A DNA stretch of 64,000 nucleotides from an uncultured Gammaproteobacteria bacterium (lineage in GTDB: Bacteria > Pseudomonadota > Gammaproteobacteria > Eutrophobiales > Eutrophobiaceae). The translations under genes were made by a program, and so were the position numbers. Location: NCBI GenBank assembly GCA_951812995.1, contig CATOTD010000014.1, forward strand, positions 62,001 through 126,000, in the 5' to 3' direction. The notes under the pieces are model-generated. The model made no database searches. It had not been told where the DNA came from and was given only the letters and a program-made list of their open reading frames with translations. Below, piece by piece: positions 1-14,800 of the stretch. Every line of letters starts with the position of its first letter. Within the stretch, counting starts at the first letter, position 1.

Positions 1-2824
1 TGGGTAAATCCGCCGCCACGATATACGACACACCGGCTGCTGCTGCCGCCGCATACGAGGCTGTATCTGTGCCATCGCCGCCGTTGATTGTGTCGGCACC
101 CGCCCCGCCGATAAGCGTGTCATCACCCGTGCCGCCGATAAGGTGGTCATCACCCGCGCCACCGATAAGGTGGTCATTGCCCGCACCACCGTCTAACCGG
201 TTGACCCCAGCATTGCCGATAAGCACATCGTCATGGATTGAGCCGATGAGGTTTTCGATATTGGAGAGTACATCGCCCGTGGCATCCGTGTTGCCAAGGG
301 TCTGTGCGTCGGCCTTGTTTAGATTGACATACACACCAGTCACGCCTGTTACATCAGCCGCAAGTCCATGGGTTGTATCTGCCGCCACGGTGTACGACAC
401 ACCGGCTACTGCCGCCGCCGCATACGAGGCTGTATCTGTGCCATCGCCGCCGTTGATTGTGTCGGCACCCGCGCCGCCGATAAGGTGGTCATTGTCCGCG
501 CCGCCGATAAGGTGGTCATTGCCCGCGCCGCCGATAAGGTGGTCATTGCCCGCACCACCGTCTAACCGGTTGACCCCAGCATTGCCGATAAGCACATCGT
601 CATGGATTGAGCCGATGAGGTTTTCGATATTGGAGAGTACATCGCCCGTGGCATCCGTGTTGCCAAGGGTCTGTGCGTCGGCCTTGTTTAGATTGACATA
701 CACACCAGTCACGCCTGTTACATCAGCCGCAAGTCCGTTGGGTAAATCCGCCGCCACGGTGTACGACACACCGGCTGCTGCCGCCGCCGCATACGAGGCT
801 GTATCTGTGCCATCGCCGCCGTTGATTGTGTCGGCACCCGCGCCGCCGATAAGCGTGTCATTACCCGCACCGCCGTCTAACCGGTTGACCCCAGCATTGC
901 CGATAAGCACATCGGCCTGCGCCGAACCAATCAGGTTTTCGATATTGAACAAGATATCGCCTGCCGCCCAGCCGTTAGCATTTTTGCTATTGTCGGATAA
1001 GTCTACGGTTATGCCGTTGCCGTCATCGGCAGTGGCATAACTCACGGTATCTGCGCCGCCCTTGCCATCGATAAGGTCGGCATCGGCGGTGGCGGCATAG
1101 TTATTGTTGGTGTCATCGCCAATAGTCGCGGCGGCGTTGACGTTCACCCGGTGTACCGTGGCGGTGGAGGCGTTATCGTCCTTGTCGGTCAGCACGATTG
1201 AAAATTCGCGCACGCGGTCGGTGGCATTTTGTGCATCGGCGTTTTGGTAACGCAAGGTAGCGAGGATGGCCTCGACCTCAATGGTCGTTAAGTTGCCGCC
1301 GTTTTTGCTAAGGGTAATGGTGCCGACAGTATTATCCCAGACAATGTTAAGGCCGGTGATACCGGCAATGGTCACGTTGTTCGCGCTGGCATTGACCCCG
1401 CCTATCGCAAGTACCTGGACATTACCCATGGCATCACTACCATAGGCCAGTTGTTCGTTGCTGTCATCCAGACCCGTTGCGGTAATGGTAATCGTGCTTA
1501 TCGTTGCCGGGATTGGCAGTTCGATGACCTGTATGCCGGCATCACTATAACTCGCGACAAAGGCGTAGGCCTTGTTGTTGATCTCCGCCGTGGTGATCTT
1601 GAAGGCACCTCGCAGTTCGGTGTAGCCATCCGCGCCATCGACAAGTGCGGCCACCGCAGTCGGGTTTGCAGGATCAGTGATGTCGATCACCTGCACCGCA
1701 TGCTCATCGTAGCCGGTCACCAGGGCATAGGTACGACCGGCAATGACTGTGGTGGTGATAGCGTAGGCACTCCGCAACGCGGTGTAGGGGCTGTCGGCCT
1801 GAACGCTGTCATCAAACAATGCGGCGACCGCAGTCGGGGTCTCGGGCGTTGTGATGTCAATAATCTGCACGCCGTGATCCAAACTGGCGGCGACCAGCGC
1901 ATAGGTCTTGCCGTCTATCACCACCGTGGTGATGGAATATGCGCTATTGAGGGCGGTATAAGGCGTATTAGCCCCCGACGTGTTGTCAGTTATCGCGGCA
2001 ACCGCGCTTGGGGCCGCGGGCGTTGTGATGTCGATAATCTGTACCCCGTCATCCGCACTGGCGGCAACCAGCGCGTAGGTCCTGCCCTTAATCACCACCG
2101 TGGTAATGCCAGCCGCACCATCAAGCTCGGTGTAAGGCGTATTAACCAGCACCGTGTTGTCAGTAATGGCCGCGACCGCAGTCGGGGCGGCGGGCGTTGT
2201 GATGTCAATAATCTGCACCCCGTCATCGGTACTGGCGGCGACCAGCGCATAGGTCTTGCTACCTATCACCACCGTGGTGATGTCGCGGGCACCATTAAGC
2301 TCGGTGTAAAGCGTATTAGCCAGCACCGTGCTGTCAGCAATGGCCGCGACCGCGCTCGGGGCCGTGGGATCGGTGCTGATGTCGAGTATTTGCACCCCGT
2401 CATCCTCATAGGCGGCCACCAGTGCATAGGTCACACCACCGATGACCACGGTGGTGATGGCTTCTGGATCATTCAGCTCCAGCAGGTTGGTATCGACTAT
2501 ACTGCCTATCTGCTCAGCTTCAGTCGGGTCGCTCACGTCTATCAACTGTACGCTATCGCCTGTACCCGTGGCGACCAGCAGATAGGTCTTGCCACCAATG
2601 ACCACAGTGCTCAGGGCACTCGGGGCTGTCAGCGAAAATTGGGCGGAGCCATCGTGATCATCAGACCCATGAGCATAGGCAGCGGTGGCGGTTGGGGTCT
2701 GGAGCGCGGCATTATCACCGACTGTTGCCTTGACACCCAAAACCACGCCAGCAGTCAGTGCCGCGGTGTTGAGTATGCTGTAGGGCGTTTGTAGTGCCAG
2801 AGTTGGCGGGATAGCGTAGATAAA
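1..2824 (-). repeat. Gene B module 10, cut by the window edge (propeller 10 at ~1,501-2,620)
   Basis: A seven-repeat propeller and Ig-like domain are followed by at least two full VYVNLNKA-type RTX blocks and a third cut at base 1. The spacing keeps the higher-order period, but the propeller is a mosaic: its first repeats match modules 7 and 9, and its last ones match module 1. Gene B therefore continues past the edge in repeat sequence. Confidence 0.8.
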
Positions 2825-5800
2825 ATGATCGTCCGTCAAGTCATTCTCCAACACCCCGGTCAGCGTGATGGTGCCGGTAGGAGTGGTAATGACTGTATTG
2901 CCACTGTCATCATCATCCGTTGCGTCCTGCACAGCTTTCAGGTTGGTAAAACCAGCAATGGCGGACAAATCGATTTTATTATTACCGGTGGTAAAATCAG
3001 CAATAGTGTCTGCGCCATGACCTGGGGCAAAGACAAAGGTATCATTACCCGCACCGCCGGTTAAGGTGTCATTGCCCGCACCGCCTTCGAGTACGTTGGC
3101 ATCATTATTGCCGACCAGTACATCGTTATGCGCCGAACCAATCAGGTTTTCGATATTGGAGAGTACATCGCCCGTGGCATCCGTGTTGCCAAGGGTCTGT
3201 GCACCAGCCTTGTTTAGATTGACATACACACCAGTCACGCCCGTGACACGAGCCGCAAGCCCATGGGTTGTATCTGCCGCCACGATATACGCCGCACCGA
3301 TTGCCGCCGCCGCATACGAGGCTGTATCTGTGCCATCGCCGCCGTTGATTGTGTCGGCACCCGCGCCGCCGATAAGCGTGTCATCACCCGCACCGCCGCT
3401 AAGGTGGTCATCACCCGTGCCACCGATAAGGTGGTCATTGCCCGCGCCGCCGTCTAACCGATTGACCCCAGCATTGCCGATAAGCACATCGTCATGGATT
3501 GAGCCGATGAGGTTTTCGATATTGGAGAGTACATCGCCCGTGGCATCCGTGTTGCCAAGGGTCTGTGCGTCGGCCTTGTTTAGATTGACATACACACCAG
3601 TCACGCCTGTTACATCGGCCGCAAGTCCATGGGTTGTATCTGCCGCCACGGTGTACGACACACCGGCTGCTGCTGCCGCCGCATACGAGGCTGTATCTGT
3701 GCCATCGCCGCCGTTGATTGTGTCGGCACCCGCGCCGCCGATAAGGTGGTCATTGTCCGCGCCGCCGATAAGGTGGTCATTGCCCGCGCCGCCGATAAGG
3801 TGGTCATTGCCCGCACCGCCGTCTAACCGGTTGACCCCAGCATTGCCGATAAGCACATCGTCATGGATTGAGCCGATGAGGTTTTCGATATTGGAGAGTA
3901 CATCGCCCGTGGCATCCGTGTTGCCAAGGGTCTGTGCACCAGCCTTGTTTAGATTGACATACACACCAGTCACGCCTGTTACATCAGCCGCAAGCCCGTT
4001 GGGTAAATCCGCCGCCACGGTGTACGACACACCGGCTGCTGCCGCCGCCGCATACGAGGCTGTATCTGTGCCATCGCCGCCGTTGATTGTGTCGGCACCT
4101 GCGCCGCCGATAAGCGTGTCATTACCATCGCTACCGTCCAGGGTATCATCACCCGCGCCGCCGTCTAGGGTATCATCACCCGCGCCGCCGGTAAGCCGGT
4201 TGTCATACTCATCGCCGGTTAAGGTGTCGGCGTAGCCGGTACCGATCAGTTTTTCGATATTGAACAAGATATCGCCTGCCGCCCAGCCGTTGGCATTTTT
4301 GCTATTGTCGGATAAGTCCACGGTTACGCCGTTGCCGTCATCGGCAGTGGCATAACTCACGGTATCTGCGCCGCCCTTACCATCGATAAGGTCGGCATCG
4401 GCGGTGGCGGCATAGTTATTGTTGGTGTCATCGCCAATAGTCGCGGCGGCGTTGACGTTCACCCGGTATACCGTGGGGGTGGAGTCTAGCCCGTCGGTGT
4501 CGGTCAAGACAATCGAGAATAACCGGTCGCCATTGGTGGCATTTTGCGCATCGGCATTTTGGTAACGTAAGGCAGCGAGGATGGCCTCGACCTCAATGGT
4601 CGTTAAGTTGCCGCCGTTTTTGCTAAGGGTAATGGTGCCGACAGTATTATCCCAGACAATGTTAAGGCCGGTGATACCGGCAATGGTCACGTTGTTCGCG
4701 CTGGCATTGACCCCGCCTATCGCAAGTACCTGGACATTACCCATGGCATCACTACCATAGGCCAGTTGTTCGTTGCTGTCATCCAGACCCGTTGCGGTAA
4801 TGGTAATCGTGCTTATCGTCGCCGGGATTGGCAGTTCGATGACCTGTATGCCGCGATCACTATAACTCGCGACAAAGGCGTAGGCCTTGTTGTTGATCTC
4901 CGCCGTGGTGATCTTGAAGGCACCTGCGAGTTCGGTGTAGCCATCCACCCCATCTCTGAGTGCGGCGACCGCAGTCGGGTTTGCAGGATCGGTGATGTCG
5001 ATCACCTGCACCGCATTATCACCGTAGCCGGTCACCAGGGCATAGGTACGACCGGCAATGACTGTGGTGGTGATAGCGTAGGCACGCCTCAACGCGGTGT
5101 AGGGGCTGTCGGTCTGACCTGCCACACTGTTATCAAACAATGCGGCGACCGCAGTCGGGGTCTCGGGCGTTGTGATGTCAATAATCTGTACCCCGTGATC
5201 TACATTGGCGGCGACCAGCGCATAGGTCTTGCCTTTAATCACCACCGTGGTGATGGAATATGCGCCATTGAGTGCGGTATAAGGCGTATTAGCCCCCGAC
5301 GTGTTGTCAGTTATCGCGGCAACCGCGCTTGGGGTCGCGGGCGTTGTGATGTCGATAATCTGTACCCCGTCATCCGCACTGGCGGCAACCAGCGCGTAGG
5401 TCCTGCCCTTAATCACCACCGTGGTAATGCCAGCCGCACCATCAAGCTCGGTGTAAGGCGTATTAACCAGCACCGTGTTGTCAGTAATGGCCGCGACCGC
5501 AGTCGGGGCGGCGGGCGTTGTGATGTCAATAATCTGCACCCCGTCATCGGTACTGGCGGCGACCAGCGCATAGGTCTTGCTACCTATCACCACCGTGGTG
5601 ATGTCGCGGGCACCATTAAGCTCGGTGTAAAGCGTATTAGCCAGCACCGTGCTGTCAGCAATGGCCGCGACCGCGCTCGGGGCCGTGGGATCGGTGCTGA
5701 TGTCGAGTATTTGCACCCCGTCATCCTCATAGGCGGCCACCAGTGCATAGGTCACACCACCGATGACCACGGTGGTGATGGCTTCTGGATCATTCAGCTC

Positions 5801-8800
5801 CAGCAGGTTGGTATCGACTATACTGCCTATCTGCTCAGCTTCAGTCGGGTCGCTCACGTCTATCAACTGTACGCTATCGCCTGTACCCGTGGCGACCAGC
5901 AGATAGGTCTTGCCACCAATGACCACAGTGCTCAGGGCACTCGGGGCTGTCAGCGAAAATTGGGCGGAGCCATCGTGATCATCAGACCCATGAGCATAGG
6001 CAGCGGTGGCGGTTGGGGTCTGGAGCGCGGCATTATCACCGACTGTTGCCTTGACACCCAAAACCACGCCAGCAGTCAGTGCCGCGGTGTTGAGTATGCT
6101 GTAGGGCGTTTGTAGTGCCAGAGTTGGCGGGATAGCGTAGATAAAATGATCGTCCGTCAAGTCATTCTCCAACACCCCGGTCAGCGTGATGGTGCCGGTA
6201 GGAGTGGTAATGACTGTATTGCCACTGTCATCATCATCCGTTGCGTCCTGCACAGCTTTCAGGTTGGTAAAACCAGCAATGGCGGACAAATCGATTTTAT
6301 TATTACCGGTGGTAAAATCAGCAATAGTGTCTGCGCCATGACCTGGGGCAAAGACAAAGGTATCATTACCCGCACCGCCGGTTAAGGTGTCATTGCCCGC
6401 ACCGCCTTCGAGTACGTTGGCATCATTATTGCCGACCAGTACATCGTTATGCGCCGAACCAATCAGGTTTTCGATATTGGAGAGTACATCGCCCGTGGCA
6501 TCCGTGTTGCCAAGGGTCTGTGCACCAGCCTTGTTTAGATTGACATACACACCAGTCACGCCCGTGACTTCGGCCGCAAGTCCGTTGGGTAAATCCGCCG
6601 CCACGGTGTACGACACACCGGCTGCTACCGCCGCCGCATACGAGGCTGTATCTGTGCCATCGCCGCCGTTGATTATGTCGGCACCCGCGCCGCCGATAAG
6701 CGTGTCATCACCCGTGCCGCCGATAAGGTGGTCATCACCCGTGCCGCCGTCCAGCCGATTGACTCCAGCATTGCCGATAAGCACATCGGCCTGCGCCGAA
6801 CCAATCAGGTTTTCGATATTGGAGAGTGTATCGCCCTGCGCGTCAGTCGTCACGGTGTTGTCCGCATTAGTCGTCTGTGCACCAGTCTTGTTTAGATTGA
6901 CATACACACCAGTCACGCCCGTGACTTCGGCCGCAAGCCCATGGGTTGTATCTGCCGCCACGGTGTACGACACACCGGCTGCTGCCGCCGCCGCATACGA
7001 GGCTGTATCTGTGCCATCGCCGCCGTTGATTGTGTCGGCACCCGCGCCGCCGTTGATTGTGTCATCACCCGCACCACCGATAAGCGTGTCATCACCCGTG
7101 CCGCCGATAAGGTGGTCATTGCCCGCACCGCCGTCTAACCGGTTGACCCCAGCATTGCCGATAAGCACATCGGCCTGCGCCGAACCAATCAGGTTTTCGA
7201 TATTGGAGAGTACATCGCCCGTGGCATCCGTGTTGCCAAGGGTCTGTGCGTCGGCCTTGTTTAGATTGACATACACACCAGTCACGCCTGTTACATCAGC
7301 CGCAAGTCCGTTGGGTAAATCCGCCGCCACGATATACGACACACCGGCTGCTGCTGCCGCCGCATACGAGGCTGTATCTGTGCCATCGCCGCCGTTGATT
7401 GTGTCGGCACCCGCGCCGCCGATAAGCGTGTCATTACCCGCACCACCGATAAGGTGGTCATCACCCGTGCCACCGATAAGGTGGTCATTGCCCGCACCAC
7501 CGTCTAACCGGTTGACCCCAGCATTGCCGATAAGCACATCGTCATGGATTGAGCCGATGAGGTTTTCGATATTGGAGAGTACATCGCCCGTGGCATCCGT
7601 GTTGCCAAGGGTCTGTGCACCAGCCTTGTTTAGATTGACATACACACCAGTCACGCCTGTTACATCAGCCGCAAGCCCGTTGGGTAAATCCGCCGCCACG
7701 ATATACGACACACCGGCTGCTGCTGCCGCCGCATACGAGGCTGTATCTGTGCCATCGCCGCCGTTGATTGTGTCGGCACCCGCGCCGCCGATAAGCGTGT
7801 CATTACCCGCACCGCCGTCTAACCGGTTGACCCCAGCATTGCCGATAAGCACATCGGCCTGCGCCGAACCAATCAGGTTTTCGATATTGAACAAGATATC
7901 GCCTGCCGCCCAGCCGTTAGCATTTTTGCTATTGTCGGATAAGTCTACGGTTATGCCGTTGCCGTCATCGGCAGTGGCATAACTCACGGTATCTGCGCCG
8001 CCCTTGCCATCGATAAGGTCGGCATCGGCGGTGGCGGCATAGTTATTGTTGGTGTCATCGCCAATAGTCGCGGCGGCGTTGACGTTCACCCGGTGTACCG
8101 TGGCGGTGGAGGCGTTATCGTCCTTGTCGGTCAGCACGATTGAAAATTCGCGCACGCGGTCGGTGGCATTTTGTGCATCGGCGTTTTGGTAACGTAAGGT
8201 AGCGAGGATGGCCTCGACCTCAATGGTCGTTAAGTTGCCGCCGTTTTTGCTAAGGGTAATGGTGCCGACAGTATTATCCCAGACAATGTTAAGGCCGGTG
8301 ATACCGGCAATGGTCACGTTGTTCGCGCTGGCATTGACCCCGCCTATCGCAAGTACCTGGACATTACCCATGGCATCACTACCATAGGCCAGTTGTTCGT
8401 TGCTGTCATCCAGACCCGTTGCGGTAATGGTAATCGTGCTTATCGTCGCCGGGATTGGCAGTTCGATGACCTGTATGCCGCGATCACTATAACTCGCGAC
8501 AAAGGCGTAGGCCTTGTTGTTGATCTCCGCCGTGGTGATCTTGAAGGCATCTCGCAGTTCGGTGTAGCCATCCACCCCATCTCTGAGTGCGGCGACCGCA
8601 GTCGGGTTTGCAGGATCGGTGATGTCGATCACCTGCACTGCATTATCACCGTAGCCTGCAACCAAGGCATAGGTACGACCGGCAATGACTGTGGTGGTAA
8701 TAGCGTCGGCAGTCCGCAGCGCGGTGTAGGGGCTGTCGGCCTGAACGCTGTCATCAAACAATGCGGCGACCGCAGTCGGGGTCTCGGGCGTTGTGATGTC

Positions 8801-11800
8801 AATAATCTGTACCCCGTGATCTACATTGGCGGTGACCAGCGCATAGGTCTTGCCTTTAATCACCACCGTGGTGATGGAATATGCGCCATTGAGTGCGGTA
8901 TAAGGCGTATTAGCCCCCGACGTGTTGTCAGTTATCGCGGCAACCGCGCTTGGGGCCGCAGGCGTTGTGATGTCGATAATCTGTACCCCGTCATCCGCAC
9001 TGGCGGCAACCAGCGCGTAGGTCCTGCCTTTAATCACCACCGTGGTAATGCCAACCGCACCATCAAGCTCGGTGTAGTCGGTGAGCGCGCCCGCCGTGCT
9101 GTCAGTAATGGCCGCGGTCGCGATCGGGGCCGTGGGTGTGGTGATGTCAATAATCTGCACCCCGTCATCGGTACTGGCGGCAACCAGCGCATAGGTCTTG
9201 CTGCCTATCACCACCGTGGTAATGCCAGTCGCACCATCAAGCTGGGTGTAGTCGGTGGGCGCGGCCGTCGTGCTGTCAGCAATGGCCGCGACCGCGCTCG
9301 GGGCCGTGGGATCGGTGCTGATGTCGAGTATTTGCACCCCGTCATCAGCAACAGCAGCCACCAGCGCATAGGTCACACCGCCGATGACCACGGTGGTGAT
9401 GGCGAACGGGTTGTTGAGTTCTCGATCGGCGGCATTAGCAATGCTACCGATCTGCTCGGCTTCAGTCGGGTCGCTCACGTCTATCAACTGTACGCTATCG
9501 CCTGTACCCGTGGCGACCAGCAGATAGGTCTTGCCACCAATGACCACAGTGCTCAGGGCACTCGGGGCTGTCAGCGAAAATTGGGCGGAGCCATCGTGAT
9601 CATCAGACCCATGAGCATAGGCAGCGGTGGCGGTTGGGGTCTGGAGCGCGGCATTATCACCGACTGTTGCCTTGACACCCAAAACCACGCCAGCAGTCAG
9701 TGCCGCGGTGTTGAGTATGCTGTAGGGCGTTTGTAGTGCCAGAGTTGGCGGGATAGCGTAGACAAAATGATCGTCCGTCAAGTCATTCTCCAACACCCCG
9801 GTCAGCGTGATGGTGCCGGTAGGAGTGGTAATGACTGTATTGCCACTGTCATCATCATCCGTTGCGTCCTGCACAGCTTTCAGGTTGGTAAAACCAGCAA
9901 TGGCGGACAAATCGATTTTATTATTACCGGTGGTAAAATCAGCAATAGTGTCTGCGCCATGACCTGGGGCAAAGACAAAGGTATCATTACCCGCACCGCC
10001 GGTTAAGGTGTCATTGCCCGCACCGCCTTCGAGTACGTTGGCATCATTATTGCCGACCAGTACATCGTTATGCGCCGAACCAATCAGGTTTTCGATATTG
10101 GAGAGTACATCGCCCGTGGCATCCGTGTTGCCAAGGGTCTGTGCACCAGCCTTGTTTAGATTGACATACACACCAGTCACGCCCGTGACACGAGCCGCAA
10201 GCCCATGGGTTGTATCTGCCGCCACGATATACGCCGCACCGATTGCTGCCGCCGCATACGAGGCTGTATCTGTGCCATCGCCGCCGTTGATTGTGTCGGC
10301 ACCTGTGCCGCCGATAAGCGCGTCATCACCCGCACCGCCGCTAAGGTGGTCATCACCCGTGCCACCGATAAGGTGGTCATTGCCCGCACCACCGTCTAAC
10401 CGGTTGACCCCAGCATTGCCGATAAGCACATCGGCCTGCGCCGAACCAATCAGGTTTTCGATATTGGAGAGTACATCGCCCGTGGCATCCGTGTTGCCAA
10501 GGGTCTGTGCGTCGGCCTTGTTTAGATTGACATACACACCAGTCACGCCTGTTACATCAGCCGCAAGTCCATGGGTTGTATCTGCCGCCACGGTGTACGA
10601 CACACCGGCTACTGCCGCCGCCGCATACGAGGCTGTATCTGTGCCATCGCCGCCGTTGATTGTGTCGGCACCCGCGCCGCCGATAAGGTGGTCATTGTCC
10701 GCGCCGCCGATAAGGTGGTCATTGCCCGCGCCGCCGATAAGGTGGTCATTGCCCGCACCGCCGTCTAACCGATTGACCCCAGCATTGCCGATAAGCACAT
10801 CGTCATGGATTGAGCCGATGAGGTTTTCGATATTGGAGAGTACATCGCCCGTGGCATCCGTGTTGCCAAGGGTCTGTGCACCAGCCTTGTTTAGATTGAC
10901 ATACACACCAGTCACGCCTGTTACATCAGCCGCAAGCCCGTTGGGTAAATCCGCCGCCACGGTGTACGACACACCGGCTGCTGCCGCCGCCGCATACGAG
11001 GCTGTATCTGTGCCATCGCCGCCGTTGATTGTGTCGGCACCTGCGCCGCCGATAAGCGTGTCATTACCATCGCTACCGTCCAGGGTATCATCACCCGCGC
11101 CGCCGTCTAGGGTATCATCACCCGCGCCGCCGGTAAGCCGGTTGTCATACTCATCGCCGGTTAAGGTGTCGGCGTAGCCGGTACCGATCAGTTTTTCGAT
11201 ATTGAACAAGATATCGCCTGCCGCCCAGCCGTTGGCATTTTTGCTATTGTCGGATAAGTCTACATTCACGCCGTTGCCGTCATCGGCAGTGGCATAACTC
11301 ACGGTATCTGCGCCGCCCTTGCCATCGATAAGGTCGGCATCGGCGGTGGCGGCATAGTTATTGTTGGTGTCATCGCCAATAGTCGCGGCGGCGTTGACAT
11401 TCACCCGGTGTACCGTGGGGGTGGAGTCTAGCCCGTCGGTGTCGGTCAAGACAATCGAGAATAACCGGTCGCCATTGGTGGCATTTTGCGCATCGGCGTT
11501 TTGGTAACGCAAGGCAGCGAGGATGGACTCGACCTCAATGGTCGTTAAGTTGCCGCCGTTTTTGCTAAGGGTAATGGTGCCGACAGTATTATCCCAGACA
11601 ATGTTAAGGCCGGTGATACCGGCAATGGTTACGTTGTTCGCGCTGGCATTGACCCCGCCTATCGCAAGTACCTGGACATTACCCATGGCATTACTACCAT
11701 AGGCCAGTTGTTCGTTGCTGTCATCCAGACCCGTTGCGGTAATGGTAATCGTGCTTATCGTTGCCGGGATTGGCAGTTCGATGACCTGTATGCCGCGATC

Positions 11801-14800
11801 ACTATAACTCGCGACAAAGGCGTAGGCCTTGTTGTTGATCTCCGCCGTGGTGATCTTGAAGGCACCTGCGAGTTCGGTGTAGCCATCCACCCCATCTCTG
11901 AGTGCGGCGACCGCAGTCGGGTTTGCAGGATCGGTGATGTCGATCACCTGCACCGCATTATCACCGTAGCCGGTCACCAGGGCATAGGTACGACCGGCAA
12001 TGACTGTGGTGGTGATAGCGTAGGCACGCCTCAACGCGGTGTAGGGGCTGTCGGTCTGACCTGCCACACTGTTATCAAACAATGCGGCGACCGCAGTCGG
12101 GGTCTCGGGCGTTGTGATGTCAATAATCTGTACCCCGTGATCTACATTGGCGGCGACCAGCGCATAGGTCTTGCCTTTAATCACCACCGTGGTGATGGAA
12201 TATGCGCTATTGAGGGCGGTATAAGGCGTATTAGCCCCCGACGTGTTGTCAGTTATCGCGGCAACCGCGCTTGGGGCCGCGGGCGTTGTGATGTCGATAA
12301 TCTGTACCCCGTCATCCGCACTGGCGGCAACCAGCGCGTAGGTCCTGCCCTTAATCACCACCGTGGTAATGCCAGCCGCACCATCAAGCTCGGTGTAAGG
12401 CGTATTAACCAGCACCGTGTTGTCAGTAATGGCCGCGACCGCAGTCGGGGCGGCGGGCGTTGTGATGTCAATAATCTGCACCCCGTCATCGGTACTGGCG
12501 GCGACCAGCGCATAGGTCTTGCTACCTATCACCACCGTGGTGATGTCGCGGGCACCATTAAGCTCGGTGTAAAGCGTATTAGCCAGCACCGTGCTGTCAG
12601 CAATGGCCGCGACCGCGCTCGGGGCCGTGGGATCGGTGCTGATGTCGAGTATTTGCACCCCGTCATCCTCATAGGCGGCCACCAGTGCATAGGTCACACC
12701 ACCGATGACCACGGTGGTGATGGCTTCTGGATCATTCAGCTCCAGCAGGTTGGTATCGACTATACTGCCTATCTGCTCGGCTTCAGTCGGGTCGCTCACG
12801 TCTATCAACTGTACGCTATCGCCTGTACCCGTGGCGACCAGCAGATAGGTCTTGCCACCAATGACCACAGTGCTCAGGGCACTCGGGGCTGTCAGCGAAA
12901 ATTGGGCGGAGCCATCGTGATCATCAGACCCATGAGCATAGGCAGCGGTGGCGGTTGGGGTCTGGAGCGCGGCATTATCACCGACTGTTGCCTTGACACC
13001 CAAAACCACGCCAGCAGTCAGTGCCGCGGTGTTGAGTATGCTGTAGGGCGTTTGTAGTGCCAGAGTTGGCGGGATAGCGTAGATAAAATGATCGTCCGTC
13101 AAGTCATTCTCCAACACCCCGGTCAGCGTGATGGTGCCGGTAGGAGTGGTAATGACTGTATTGCCACTGTCATCATCATCCGTTGCGTCCTGCACAGCTT
13201 TCAGGTTGGTAAAACCAGCAATGGCGGACAAATCGATTTTATTATTACCGGTGGTAAAATCAGCAATAGTGTCTGCGCCATGACCTGGGGCAAAGACAAA
13301 GGTATCATTACCCGCACCGCCGGTTAAGGTGTCATTGCCCGCACCGCCTTCGAGTACGTTGGCATCATTATTGCCGACCAGTACATCGTTATGCGCCGAA
13401 CCAATCAGGTTTTCGATATTGGAGAGTACATCGCCCGTGGCATCCGTGTTGCCAAGGGTCTGTGCACCAGCCTTGTTTAGATTGACATACACACCAGTCA
13501 CGCCCGTGACACGAGCCGCAAGCCCATGGGTTGTATCTGCCGCCACGATATACGCCGCACCGATTGCTGCCGCCGCATACGAGGCTGTATCTGTGCCATC
13601 GCCGCCGTTGATTGTGTCGGCACCCGCGCCGCCGATAAGCGTGTCATCACCCGCACCGCCGCTAAGGTGGTCATTGCCCGTGCCGCCGTCCAGCCGATTG
13701 ACTCCAGCATTGCCGATAAGCACATCGGCCTGCGCCGAACCAATCAGGTTTTCGATATTGGAGAGTGTATCGCCCTGCGCGTCAGTCGTCACGGTGTTGT
13801 CCGCATTAGTCGTCTGTGCACCAGTCTTGTTTAGATTGACATACACACCAGTCACGCCCGTGACTTCGGCCGCAAGCCCATGGGTTGTATCTGCCGCCAC
13901 GGTGTACGACACACCGGCTGCTGCCGCCGCCGCATACGAGGCTGTATCTGTGCCATCGCCGCCGTTGATTGTGTCGGCACCCGCCCCGCCGATAAGCGTG
14001 TCATCACCCGTGCCGCCGATAAGGTGGTCATCACCCGTGCCACCGATAAGGTGGTCATTGCCCGCACCACCGTCTAACCGGTTGACCCCAGCATTGCCGA
14101 TAAGCACATCGGCCTGCGCCGAACCAATCAGGTTTTCGATATTGGAGAGTACATCGCCCGTGGCATCCGTGTTGCCAAGGGTCTGTGCGTCGGCCTTGTT
14201 TAGATTGACATACACACCAGTCACGCCTGTTACATCAGCCGCAAGTCCATGGGTTGTATCTGCCGCCACGGTGTACGACACACCGGCTACTGCCGCCGCC
14301 GCATACGAGGCTGTATCTGTGCCATCGCCGCCGTTGATTGTGTCGGCACCCGCACCGCCGATAAGCGTGTCATTACCCGCACCACCGCTAAGGTGGTCAT
14401 CACCCGCGCCACCGATAAGGTGGTCATTGCCCGCACCACCGTCTAACCGGTTGACCCCAGCATTGCCGATAAGCACATCGTCATGGATTGAGCCGATGAG
14501 GTTTTCGATATTGGAGAGTACATCGCCCGTGGCATCCGTGTTGCCAAGGGTCTGTGCGTCGGCCTTGTTTAGATTGACATACACACCAGTCACGCCTGTT
14601 ACATCAGCCGCAAGCCCGTTGGGTAAATCCGCCGCCACGGTGTACGACACACCGGCTGCTACTGCCGCCGCATACGAGGCTGTATCTGTGCCATCGCCGC
14701 CGTTGATTGTGTCGGCACCCGCGCCGCCGATAAGCGTGTCATTACCCGCACCGCCGTCTAACCGGTTGACCCCAGCATTGCCGATAAGCACATCGGCCTG

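Noticed and set aside
1451..2794. Family of ~447-codon plus-strand frames rich in Arg/Gly/His (also at 4,766, 8,393, 11,708, 15,332, 17,597, 22,562 and 31,799)
   Set aside because: Antisense of the propeller repeats. The pattern follows the minus-strand module exactly and has no features of its own.
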